This document shows positions 1 to 6,268 of a stretch of 7,297 nt of DNA, one piece after another. How positions within the stretch are numbered: the stretch's first letter is position 1; every line of letters starts with the position of its first letter. The notes below the pieces were generated by a model, which saw nothing but the letters and a program-made list of their open reading frames with translations, made no database searches and was not told the DNA's origin. Made by a program: the position numbers and the translations under genes. Source of the stretch: Deltaproteobacteria bacterium (GTDB lineage: Bacteria > Myxococcota_A > UBA796); NCBI GenBank assembly GCA_002707085.1, contig PALY01000028.1:1-7297 (forward strand), written 5' to 3'.

Positions 1-4
1 GACA

Positions 5-907
5 ATGAATAGGCGCGTGGTGGTCGGAGATGTCGGGGGAACCCATGCACGTTGGGCCGTATATGACGGGATCCTGGGGCCTGTTTCTGTGCAGCAGACA
101 CGAGAGACAACAAGCCTAGAGGAATCGTTGGAACGTTATTTGGCTGATCACACATTTGAGCCGGATGCTGTCTGTGTTGGCGTGGCCGGACCTGTTGTAG
201 ACGGAAGGGCGGCATTAACCAATGTGGAATGGATGGCGTCGGAAGAAAAGGTGCGGTGGCCCACCAAGCTTCTCAATGACCTTGAAGCGGTCGCTTACGC
301 TGTACCGGTGCTGAAGACCATGGACCTCACGGCCCTACATGGCTCAGCTGCTGCCGGAAATTATCTCGTGGTTGGTGTTGGTACGGGCTTTGGGGGTGCT
401 TTGGTCCAGGACGGTCAGGTTCACGCAATGGAGCCAGGCCATGATCCCCTTGAGGCATTCGATGTTGAGTCGGAAGCCCTGATCGCTCAATTGAAAGCGG
501 TTGTCGATATTCCGACCATCGAAGATGTGGTTTCTGGGCGGGGGCTTGAGTTGATCTTGCAGATGAAAAAACTTGGCGTTGAAGGGGTCCCAGCAGGGCG
601 AGTGGTTTCAGAAGGCTGGAGGCAGTGCGATGAGTTGGCGTGGGTTCGACGAAACTTCCTGCGGTGTTTTGGTTTCTCTTTGGGTCGTTTGATTCAACGG
701 AATCACGCGCTGGGTGGCGTCTTTGTTGCTGGCGGTGTCGTGGGGCATTGGCTTGATGATCTTTCCAGTGAGCTTTTTCTGTCTTCGTATTCAGCGTCCG
801 TTGCTTCGATGAATGGTGATGTGGAACCGCCGATACAGGTCATTAAACACCCGCATGCGGCATTACTTGGGGCTGGCATCATGGGGCAGGGCCTTTTCGC
901 TCAATGA
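5..907 (+). CDS. glk: Glucokinase (Glk family, non-ROK)
   Basis: Predicted cytosolic enzyme that phosphorylates glucose to glucose 6-phosphate with ATP at the entry to glycolysis. The 300 residues match the bacterial Glk family (E. coli Glk is about 320 aa). The N-terminal phosphate-binding motif GDVGGTHAR lies at residues 8-16. The likely catalytic Asp92 sits in LLNDLEA. GTGFGG at 126-131 is the second nucleotide/phosphate motif. E143-P-G-H146 matches the family's sugar-binding E-x-G-H segment, and FVAGGVV at 240-246 is the adenosine-side motif. The ATG at 5 places the first strand as in E. coli Glk, so the gene looks complete, although its ribosome binding site lies off the window. The next gene begins 60 bases downstream on the same strand. 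The lack of the ROK zinc-cysteine motif argues against a ROK kinase. The exact hexose specificity is inferred. Confidence 0.9.
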   Translation: MNRRVVVGDVGGTHARWAVYDGILGPVSVQQTRETTSLEESLERYLADHTFEPDAVCVGVAGPVVDGRAALTNVEWMASEEKVRWPTKLLNDLEAVAYAVPVLKTMDLTALHGSAAAGNYLVVGVGTGFGGALVQDGQVHAMEPGHDPLEAFDVESEALIAQLKAVVDIPTIEDVVSGRGLELILQMKKLGVEGVPAGRVVSEGWRQCDELAWVRRNFLRCFGFSLGRLIQRNHALGGVFVAGGVVGHWLDDLSSELFLSSYSASVASMNGDVEPPIQVIKHPHAALLGAGIMGQGLFAQ

Positions 908-967
908 CGGGGCCACATTGGTGCATTACGGTTGTTGACGGAACTTCCAGCACAAGACGAGAGCGAT

Positions 968-1789
968 ATGCCCAAACCAGAGAAAGCCTACAAGAACATT
1001 GACTTCCTGAACTCGAAAGCCGCCCGCACGGTGCGGATCTTGTGTGAGTACGAAGAGCCAAAGGCGCGTCTGGAAGCCGCGGGCGTACAAAACACCATCG
1101 TCATGTTCGGTTCTGCGCGGATCCGTTCCGAAGAAGAAGCAAGAACCATATTGCAAGATGCCAAAGATGCGCTCGCAAATGGCAGCGGAACTCAAGATGC
1201 GGTCGATACGGCGGAAAAACGATTGCAACTATCGAAATACTACACAGACACGGTCGAGCTTTCGAGACGGCTAACTGCGTGGAGCATGGAACGCTCAGGT
1301 GCGGACTACCACGTCTGTTCAGGTGGTGGTCCAGGCATCATGGAGGCTGCGAATCGCGGTGCATCATTGGTTCCAGGCGGAAAGAGCGTCGGGTTGGGCA
1401 TTTCATTGCCGTTCGAAGCCGGTGTTAATGAATTCACTCCCGAGGAACTGGCTTTTGAGTTTCACTATTTTTTCATGCGCAAGTTGTGGTTTCTATATTT
1501 GGCCAAAACCGTAATTGTGTTTCCCGGTGGCTTTGGAACGCTGGACGAGATGTTTGAAACATTGACGCTTCGGCAAACGGGCAAAATCGACCGACCGTTA
1601 CCCACCTTCCTCTACGGTAGAAAATTTTGGGATCAGTGTTTGAATCTGGATGCAATGGTGGATGCGGGAACAATTTCCCCAGGAGACCCGGATTTGTTTA
1701 CAGTGGTGGATAGCGTAGATGAAGCTTTTGACTTGATTGTGGAAGCCTTAGAGGCGCTGGAAAGTTCTGTTGCATCGGTGGAAGGTTGA
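968..1789 (+). CDS. LOG-family (TIGR00730) nucleotide phosphoribohydrolase
   Basis: Rossmann-fold protein of the LOG family, formerly mis-annotated as lysine decarboxylase. Characterised members hydrolyse the N-glycosidic bond of AMP or of N6-substituted AMP (cytokinin nucleotides), releasing base and ribose 5-phosphate. Visible signatures are MFGSAR at residues 46-51, GGGPGIMEAANRGA from 119, MRK at 170-172 and the diagnostic PGGFGTLDE at 186-194. At 273 aa it is longer than compact LOG enzymes (about 180-200 aa). The extra length is an N-terminal arm (about residues 1-40) and a charged helical stretch between MFGSAR and GGGPG. I chose ATG 968, which has a weak GAGAG upstream. An in-frame TTG at 932 would add 12 residues. 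The stop is one base before the ferredoxin ATG, implying coupled expression. Whether the substrate is AMP, another nucleotide or a modified one cannot be read from sequence. Confidence 0.85.
   Translation: MPKPEKAYKNIDFLNSKAARTVRILCEYEEPKARLEAAGVQNTIVMFGSARIRSEEEARTILQDAKDALANGSGTQDAVDTAEKRLQLSKYYTDTVELSRRLTAWSMERSGADYHVCSGGGPGIMEAANRGASLVPGGKSVGLGISLPFEAGVNEFTPEELAFEFHYFFMRKLWFLYLAKTVIVFPGGFGTLDEMFETLTLRQTGKIDRPLPTFLYGRKFWDQCLNLDAMVDAGTISPGDPDLFTVVDSVDEAFDLIVEALEALESSVASVEG
1780..1785 (+). promoter_or_regulatory. Shine-Dalgarno of the ferredoxin-like gene
   Basis: GGAAGG lies inside the last codons of the LOG-family gene, 5 bases before ATG 1791. It decides the start at 1791 over an in-frame TTG at 1770, which would lie inside the upstream gene. 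The TGA-A-ATG junction suggests translational coupling. Confidence 0.7.
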
Positions 1790-1790
1790 A

Positions 1791-2252
1791 ATGTCACGAT
1801 TTGGAATTCGTAAACGATTGAAGGGGCTAATGGATGCTAAGACGGCTGACATCGTCCGCCATCCTGTCACGTACATACTGCCTGACGGTACGATTCAAGT
1901 GGTACACGCCGAAGAGGGCTACGATTTGCTGATGGCCAGCCAGGAACTTCCGGCACCGATCAGTACCGGGAGGCGGGCAGGGGGACCATGCCCTGACGGT
2001 GGTTGTGGCTTGTGCCGGGTGGAAGTTGTCGATGGTACAGGACTTTCCGCACCGAAAGAGCGGGAACGTCAATCTATCGAAGCGCATGTTCGGGGTGACA
2101 TGCATGAAGGCCGAGAACGTGAAGCGGGTCCACCAGCGACCGAATTGACGCGATTGGCGTGCCATGTACGGATTCAAGGGCCGGGTGGACGTGTTCAAGT
2201 GCCGGAACTGTTTGACTATGACTCAATTACTGGCGATCCTGAAGGCACCTAA
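1791..2252 (+). CDS. [2Fe-2S] ferredoxin-like protein
   Basis: Small 153-residue soluble protein with a plant-type ferredoxin fold signature. C67-x4-C72-x2-C75 sits in a Gly-rich loop and C124 follows in RLACHVRI, giving the four ligands of a [2Fe-2S] cluster. A beta-grasp strand, VTYILPDGTIQVVHAEEG, precedes the cluster at about 26-43. The gap of 48 residues between the third and fourth cysteines is clearly longer than the roughly 30 usual in plant-type ferredoxins. The extra segment (about 85-118) is highly charged (KERERQ, GREREAG). A basic N-terminus of about 20 residues precedes the fold, and no signal peptide is visible. It presumably carries single electrons for a partner oxidoreductase. 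No dedicated reductase lies beside it on the same strand, but the iron-sulfur enzyme QueG lies two genes downstream. The partner is unknown. Cluster identity is strong from the motif; physiological role is not. Confidence 0.8.
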   Translation: MSRFGIRKRLKGLMDAKTADIVRHPVTYILPDGTIQVVHAEEGYDLLMASQELPAPISTGRRAGGPCPDGGCGLCRVEVVDGTGLSAPKERERQSIEAHVRGDMHEGREREAGPPATELTRLACHVRIQGPGGRVQVPELFDYDSITGDPEGT

Positions 2253-2270
2253 TCACGTTCTGGAACTTCT

Positions 2271-3266
2271 ATGAGTACTACGCCGGCTTTGTGTGACCTA
2301 CACATACATTTGGGGGCCTCCGTGGCTCCGCATGTGATGTGGTCGATAGCGCATTCACAAGGCTTCAAGCTACCGGTGAAAAACTACTGGGAATTCAAGG
2401 ATATGATCACCGTTGACCCGGATAAGTGTAAGGGTCTAGACGATTACCTACGGATTCTTCATGAGTGGACGGAACGGATACAAAGTTCTCCCGCCGCCGT
2501 TGAGCGGAGTGTGTATGAAATACTTGGCAAAGAGTATCGAAGTAGCCGTGTAGAGCAGATTGAGCTGCGATTCAATCCAATGAAACGCAATCAAGGCGGC
2601 CAACGGGACTTGGACCATATTATTCACGCGGCCCTTCGCGGTATGGATAGAGCGTGTCTTGAGTATGGATTGAAAGCCGGTCTTATTTTGTGTCTCGCAC
2701 GAGAATTTACCCCGGAACAAAATGCCAAGATTGTTGAGAAGGCGATTTTGTATCAAAGCCGGGGTGTGGTGGGTATCGACCTCGCGGGCACCGAAACCAA
2801 TGCGGTTGAATTGAGTGGGGCTGTAGGGCGATATGCGAAGATTTTTGCAGACGCCAGAGCCGCAGGTCTTGGAACGACTGTTCATACCGGGGAAACGCGC
2901 GCTACGAGTGGTGAGGGGGTCATTGCAGTGATCGACAAACTGAAGCCAGATCGCATTGGTCATGGAGTGCGAGCCGCGTATAGCGAAGAGGCATTGAGCG
3001 CGCTTCGGGAGAGCGGAACCGTGTTGGAGATCTGCCCTACATCAAATCTGCACACACGTGCCGTCGAGAATTTAGAAGAGTTTCGCACCATACTCCCCAC
3101 CTTTCTCAAGAATGGTGTTCGATTGACCATCAATACCGACGGAACGTACTTGTGTGACACCAACCTTCGGAAGGAGTTTGGGCTTTTGCGTGATGCTGGA
3201 ATCATGTCGGATGCTGAATTGGAACAGGCTCGACTGTGTGCATTTGATGCGAGCTTTATCGCTTGA
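2271..3266 (+). CDS. Adenosine deaminase-family amidohydrolase
   Basis: Metal-dependent TIM-barrel hydrolase of the adenosine/AMP deaminase family (331 aa; E. coli Add is 333). Metal and catalytic residues are visible in order: H11-x-H13 in DLHIHLG, GIDLAG, HTGE with H205 and E208, RIGHG with H231, CPTSN, and D290 in TINTDG. The family normally has two adjacent Asp at the last site (TDD). Here the second, which in mouse adenosine deaminase contacts purine N7, is Gly291. Deamination is therefore likely but adenosine itself is an uncertain substrate. Alternatives are a modified adenosine, an adenosine nucleotide, or an aminofutalosine-type substrate. The protein ends at DASFIA, without the terminal helix that usually follows. 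The start ATG has a short GGAA at 2262-2265. It lies 18 bases after the ferredoxin-like gene and converges with queG, with 3 bases between stop codons. Confidence 0.85.
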   Translation: MSTTPALCDLHIHLGASVAPHVMWSIAHSQGFKLPVKNYWEFKDMITVDPDKCKGLDDYLRILHEWTERIQSSPAAVERSVYEILGKEYRSSRVEQIELRFNPMKRNQGGQRDLDHIIHAALRGMDRACLEYGLKAGLILCLAREFTPEQNAKIVEKAILYQSRGVVGIDLAGTETNAVELSGAVGRYAKIFADARAAGLGTTVHTGETRATSGEGVIAVIDKLKPDRIGHGVRAAYSEEALSALRESGTVLEICPTSNLHTRAVENLEEFRTILPTFLKNGVRLTINTDGTYLCDTNLRKEFGLLRDAGIMSDAELEQARLCAFDASFIA

Positions 3267-3269
3267 CGC

Positions 3270-4295
3270 TTACAGGCGGTCGAGCGCCCATTTGGCGTGG
3301 GACTTCACAATCGCATCTGAATGGTCCATGGCACGCAGAAGGGATGTTCGTGCGGACGGGTCGCCCATGTTGCCAAGCACAATGGCCGCGTTTCGCTTGA
3401 GGCCTTGGGGGCCAGGCCTCCGGATAGGCGAACCTTGAAAATGGGATTTCAGTGTGTCGTCGTCCGCGAGTAGGACCCATTCAAGATCCAGCCAAGCGTG
3501 GCCGGCTCTGGGCGCAAATTCTGGATCAGCAAAGATTGGATTCTTGGGGTTGTGTGGGCACACTTCCTGGCAGTCGTCACACCCGAATACCCAACGCCCC
3601 ATTTGTTGTCGCAGATCGTTAGGAATCTCACCCTTGTGTTCGATGGTCAGATAGGAAATACAGCGTCGGGCGTCCAATTCTCCAGGTGCGGTGAATGCCC
3701 CGGTTGGGCACACGTCAAGGCAGCGCTGACACGAGCCACAATGGTCCCCCAATGGAGTGTCTGGTGGAAGATCGATGTTGACCAACATGACGGCGATGAA
3801 AAAATAGCTGGACCGACCAGGTAAAATGGCCAAGCAGTTTTTACCCAGAAACCCCAAGCCTGCCCGTTGCGCCCAGGCCCTTTCGATCAAGGGTCGAGAA
3901 TCGACACCTCCATAGGAGAGAAACCCCGGGATCTGTTCTCGCAGGTTCCGATCGAGCTTTTTAAGCCTTTTGCCAATTCGGTTGTGATAATCGCGGCCCC
4001 ATGCGTATGAGGCGACCTTACCGGTGAGTCCACCGGGATCTGGGGGTCTTGGGTGTGAATAATTCATCCCTAAGACGATGACGGATTTGGCTCCTGGCAG
4101 TAACGAGAAGGGGTTGGCCCGCGGGGGTTGACCACGCTCCATCCAGCCCATTTCTCCGTGCCGCCCCTCGTCGATGAAACGATTGTAGTTATCGACACCA
4201 GGCGCAGGATCGAGATGAGTAAAACGAATTTCATCGAAGCCAAGCTTGGCGGCTTCTTGGCGTATTGTGAGAACATTGAAATCTTTTGTTGACAT
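3270..4295 (-). CDS. queG: Epoxyqueuosine reductase
   Basis: Performs the last step of queuosine synthesis in tRNA, reducing epoxyqueuosine to queuosine in the wobble position of GUN-anticodon tRNAs, using cobalamin and two [4Fe-4S] clusters in the cytosol. The 341-residue product shows the full family layout: an N-terminal cobalamin-binding domain with ASYAWGRDYH at about 95-104, the proposed proton donor D132 in GGVDSRPLIERA, GLGFLGKN at 146-153, and eight cluster cysteines at 186, 189, 192, 196, 212, 239, 242 and 246. A C-terminal HEAT-like segment follows (about 296-341; RNAAIVLGNMGD). The start ATG (complement of 4293-4295) gives the expected N-terminus, but its upstream sequence has no clear Shine-Dalgarno. 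The gene is divergent from trxB and convergent with the deaminase gene. Identification is firm. Confidence 0.96.
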   Translation of the reverse strand: MSTKDFNVLTIRQEAAKLGFDEIRFTHLDPAPGVDNYNRFIDEGRHGEMGWMERGQPPRANPFSLLPGAKSVIVLGMNYSHPRPPDPGGLTGKVASYAWGRDYHNRIGKRLKKLDRNLREQIPGFLSYGGVDSRPLIERAWAQRAGLGFLGKNCLAILPGRSSYFFIAVMLVNIDLPPDTPLGDHCGSCQRCLDVCPTGAFTAPGELDARRCISYLTIEHKGEIPNDLRQQMGRWVFGCDDCQEVCPHNPKNPIFADPEFAPRAGHAWLDLEWVLLADDDTLKSHFQGSPIRRPGPQGLKRNAAIVLGNMGDPSARTSLLRAMDHSDAIVKSHAKWALDRL

Positions 4296-4414
4296 GTCAA
4301 TGAAATAAAGCGATGAAACAAGTGTTGATTATGCGTCTTGTCCTACATAAGAGGTAGGTCAGTACTTCACACCAGTGTGTCTAGTGCACCAGATTTTACC
4401 TCTTGGAGTTGGTT
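4296..4414. promoter_or_regulatory. Divergent queG/trxB intergenic region
   Basis: This is the only sizeable non-coding stretch (119 bases), and it must drive queG leftwards and trxB rightwards. For queG, the minus strand carries CATAAT (complement of 4328-4333), a good -10 match about 33 bases before the start, but no convincing -35 at the usual spacing. For trxB no clear sigma70 pair is evident; TTCACA at 4366-4371 resembles a -35, but the -10 after it is poor. An inverted repeat, CACAC-CA-GTGTG at 4368-4379, overlaps that element and could be a regulator site. No riboswitch or terminator is recognisable. Confidence 0.4.
4405..4408 (+). promoter_or_regulatory. Shine-Dalgarno deciding the trxB start
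   Basis: GGAG lies 6 bases before GTG 4415, which fits that codon as the real start. A TTG at 4403 would overlap this element and has no site of its own. Confidence 0.6.
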
Positions 4415-5365
4415 GTGGCTGAAAATGAAAACAATGTTGAGGATGTCGTTGTAGCGGGCACAGGTCCTGCGGGACTCACTGCGGCGCTGTACAGCGCCCG
4501 CGCAAACCTCCGGCCGCTGGTCTTTGAGGGGATGGAGCCAGGTGGGCAGTTGACGACCACGACGGACGTAGAGAACTTCCCAGGGTTTCCGGAAGGAATC
4601 ATGGGTCCTGAACTCATGGAGAAGATGAAGACGCAAGTTCAGCGATTTGGGGCACGCCTAGAGATGGATGAAATCGAGCGCGTGGATTTTTCTGAATGGC
4701 CATACAAGTATTGGACAAGTATGGGCAAGGAAGGAAAGACCAAGACGCTGATTGTCGCCACCGGAGCGAGCGCTCGCTATCTCGGATTAGAGAATGAACT
4801 GCGACTTCGGGGGTATGGCGTGAGCGCCTGTGCAACCTGTGATGGGTTCTTCTTTCGAGACCAGAAGGTGGTGGTGATTGGTGGTGGTGATTCAGCATCT
4901 GAAGAAGCCACGTTTTTGACTCGCTTTGCCTCGGAGGTTCATCTGTTCGTTCGTCGCGACACGATGCGTGCATCCAAGATTATGGCTCGACGAGCTCAAG
5001 ATAATGAAAAGATCACGATCCACTGGAACACTGAAATGACAGATGTTTTGGGCGAAAAAGAGGTCGAAGGTGTTGCATGGAAGAACAATGCAACCGGTGA
5101 AGAAGGAACCCTGGATGTGACGGGTGTGTTTTTGGCCATCGGCCACACTCCAAACAGCAAGGCGGTTGTGGAATGGCTCGATCACGATGACGCCGGGTAC
5201 CTGGTGACCACACCGGGTCGGACCGAGACCAATATTCCTGGCGTCTTTGCCGCCGGCGACGTTCAAGACAAGATTTACCGGCAAGCTGTCACGGCGGCGG
5301 GTAGTGGCTGTGCGGCTGCCTTGGAAGCTGAGCGATGGATTGAAGACAAGGAGGATGGCGAGTGA
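4415..5365 (+). CDS. trxB: Thioredoxin reductase (NADPH)
   Basis: Low-molecular-weight flavoprotein that transfers electrons from NADPH through FAD and a redox-active disulfide to thioredoxin, keeping cytosolic thiols reduced. From the GTG start the product is 316 aa, the usual family length. FAD-binding GTGPAG is at residues 15-20, GGQLTTTTDVENFPG from 43 is typical, and the active disulfide is C139-A-T-C142. The NADPH-domain motif GGGDSASEEA begins at 156 and RRDTMRA at 180-186 carries the 2'-phosphate-binding arginines. The second FAD motif AAGDV includes D282, followed by KIYRQAVTAAGSGC. I prefer GTG 4415 over TTG 4403 because of the GGAG spacing. The gene overlaps the next one by 4 bases. 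No thioredoxin gene is in the window. Similarity to E. coli TrxB runs the whole length. Confidence 0.95.
   Translation: MAENENNVEDVVVAGTGPAGLTAALYSARANLRPLVFEGMEPGGQLTTTTDVENFPGFPEGIMGPELMEKMKTQVQRFGARLEMDEIERVDFSEWPYKYWTSMGKEGKTKTLIVATGASARYLGLENELRLRGYGVSACATCDGFFFRDQKVVVIGGGDSASEEATFLTRFASEVHLFVRRDTMRASKIMARRAQDNEKITIHWNTEMTDVLGEKEVEGVAWKNNATGEEGTLDVTGVFLAIGHTPNSKAVVEWLDHDDAGYLVTTPGRTETNIPGVFAAGDVQDKIYRQAVTAAGSGCAAALEAERWIEDKEDGE
5348..5354 (+). promoter_or_regulatory. Strong Shine-Dalgarno of the DUF481-like gene
   Basis: AAGGAGG is a near-perfect anti-16S match inside the end of trxB, 7 bases before GTG 5362. It supports the non-ATG start and translation coupled to trxB. Confidence 0.8.
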
Positions 5366-6255
5366 ATCTTTTTCTTTGGATTTCCGCTGCTGCTGCCAGC
5401 GTGACCGCACCCGGCGGTTGGTATGTGGCAGATACGCAGTCGTTCACAGTCATCTCATTGGATGATGAAGTGGTGTTCGACCGGAGAGACCCAGAGAAAG
5501 GAATCGCTGTCCGTAAGCCGGAAACACGCCTGTCTGTCGAGGCGGGTGGAACCTCCAGTATGGGCAATGTTGGAACGTCCATCCTGTATTCTCGGTTTTA
5601 TGCCGAACATCGGTGGGGCTGGAATCGATTGTCGACCAAGGGGCGTGCCGAGTATGGGCGCTCTATTCTCGATGAGAACGGTGATGGCACAATCGATGAC
5701 TTTGAGCGAGATGCTGGTTTTCAGCGTACCAGTCAGCATTTTTCAGTCGATGGTAGATATGACCGGTTTATCGGTCGTCTAAACAGTGTGTACTTCTTGG
5801 CCGGTTGGCTCAATGATCCGTTCTCTGGATACGATGAACGGATCCATGCGCAGACGGGGTACAGTCGGTTTATTGTTGAGTCGGATGAACACGAAGTAGT
5901 GGGTGAGACCGGGTTCGATATTGCACATGAGGTCTATGTGCCGGAAGTCGCGATAGGCCGAGACATGGTGTACGCGGCACGTGGCTTTATGGGCTGGAAG
6001 ACAACCGTTGCGGATACCTTTCAGATTGCTGAGTCGGTTGAATCATTCATCAACGTGGAAGACACGAGCGATGTTCGAATCATTGGCGAAGTTGCACTTT
6101 CGATGAAGGCGACTGACGTTTTTAGTGTGAAGACGACATACCAAGTGGAACACGCGACGCTTCCTGTCGAAGGCTTTCGCAGCACCGACCAGACCATGGC
6201 CTTTACGTTGGTTGCCAGTATGTTTGGATTGCCATCGTTAAATCGGCGACCATAG
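5362..6255 (+). CDS. DUF481-like outer-membrane beta-barrel protein
   Basis: A 297-residue predicted exported protein, probably an outer-membrane barrel of the DUF481 (YdiY-like) group, whose function is poorly known. A short hydrophobic leader (residues 1-16) ends at VTA before PGGWYV and resembles a signal peptide, although it lacks the usual basic residues at its N-terminus. The body alternates polar and aromatic residues as in amphipathic strands. DUF481-like landmarks include DGRYDRFIGRLNSVYFLAGW, NDPFSGYDER, EVVGETGFDIAHEVY, SFINVEDTSDVRIIGEVAL and a terminal strand TMAFTLVASMFG. Residues 104-115 (DENGDGTIDDFE) form a canonical EF-hand calcium loop between two strand regions. The gene starts on GTG, overlapping the trxB stop by 4 bases, with a strong AAGGAGG. 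Its stop lies 13 bases from the stop of the convergent repeat protein. Family assignment is from remembered motif pattern, moderately sure. Confidence 0.7.
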   Translation: MNLFLWISAAAASVTAPGGWYVADTQSFTVISLDDEVVFDRRDPEKGIAVRKPETRLSVEAGGTSSMGNVGTSILYSRFYAEHRWGWNRLSTKGRAEYGRSILDENGDGTIDDFERDAGFQRTSQHFSVDGRYDRFIGRLNSVYFLAGWLNDPFSGYDERIHAQTGYSRFIVESDEHEVVGETGFDIAHEVYVPEVAIGRDMVYAARGFMGWKTTVADTFQIAESVESFINVEDTSDVRIIGEVALSMKATDVFSVKTTYQVEHATLPVEGFRSTDQTMAFTLVASMFGLPSLNRRP

Positions 6256-6266
6256 AACTACAGTTC
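6255..6266. other. Short inverted repeat between convergent stop codons
   Basis: GAACT-AC-AGTTC spans the 13-base gap between the DUF481-like gene and the repeat-protein gene. The arms are 5 bases and there is no U-tract on either strand, so at best it is a weak hairpin. I do not call it a terminator. Confidence 0.25.
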
Positions 6267-6268
6267 GT

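Noticed and set aside
932..967. TTG start for the LOG-family gene
   Set aside because: ATG 968 is nearer to a GAGAG element, and the extra 12 residues match no family feature I know.
1827..2198. 123-codon open frame on the minus strand
   Set aside because: Antisense to the ferredoxin-like gene, with no recognisable motif or ribosome binding site.
2448..2963. 171-codon open frame on the minus strand
   Set aside because: Fully inside the deaminase gene, whose catalytic motifs are intact in the + frame; a shadow frame.
4325..4351. TTGATT/TACATA as a trxB promoter
   Set aside because: The spacer is only 13 bases, too short for a sigma70 promoter.
4892..5410. 172-codon open frame on the minus strand
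   Set aside because: It lies across trxB and the start of the next gene, and its translation matches nothing I recognise. TrxB is certain on the other strand.
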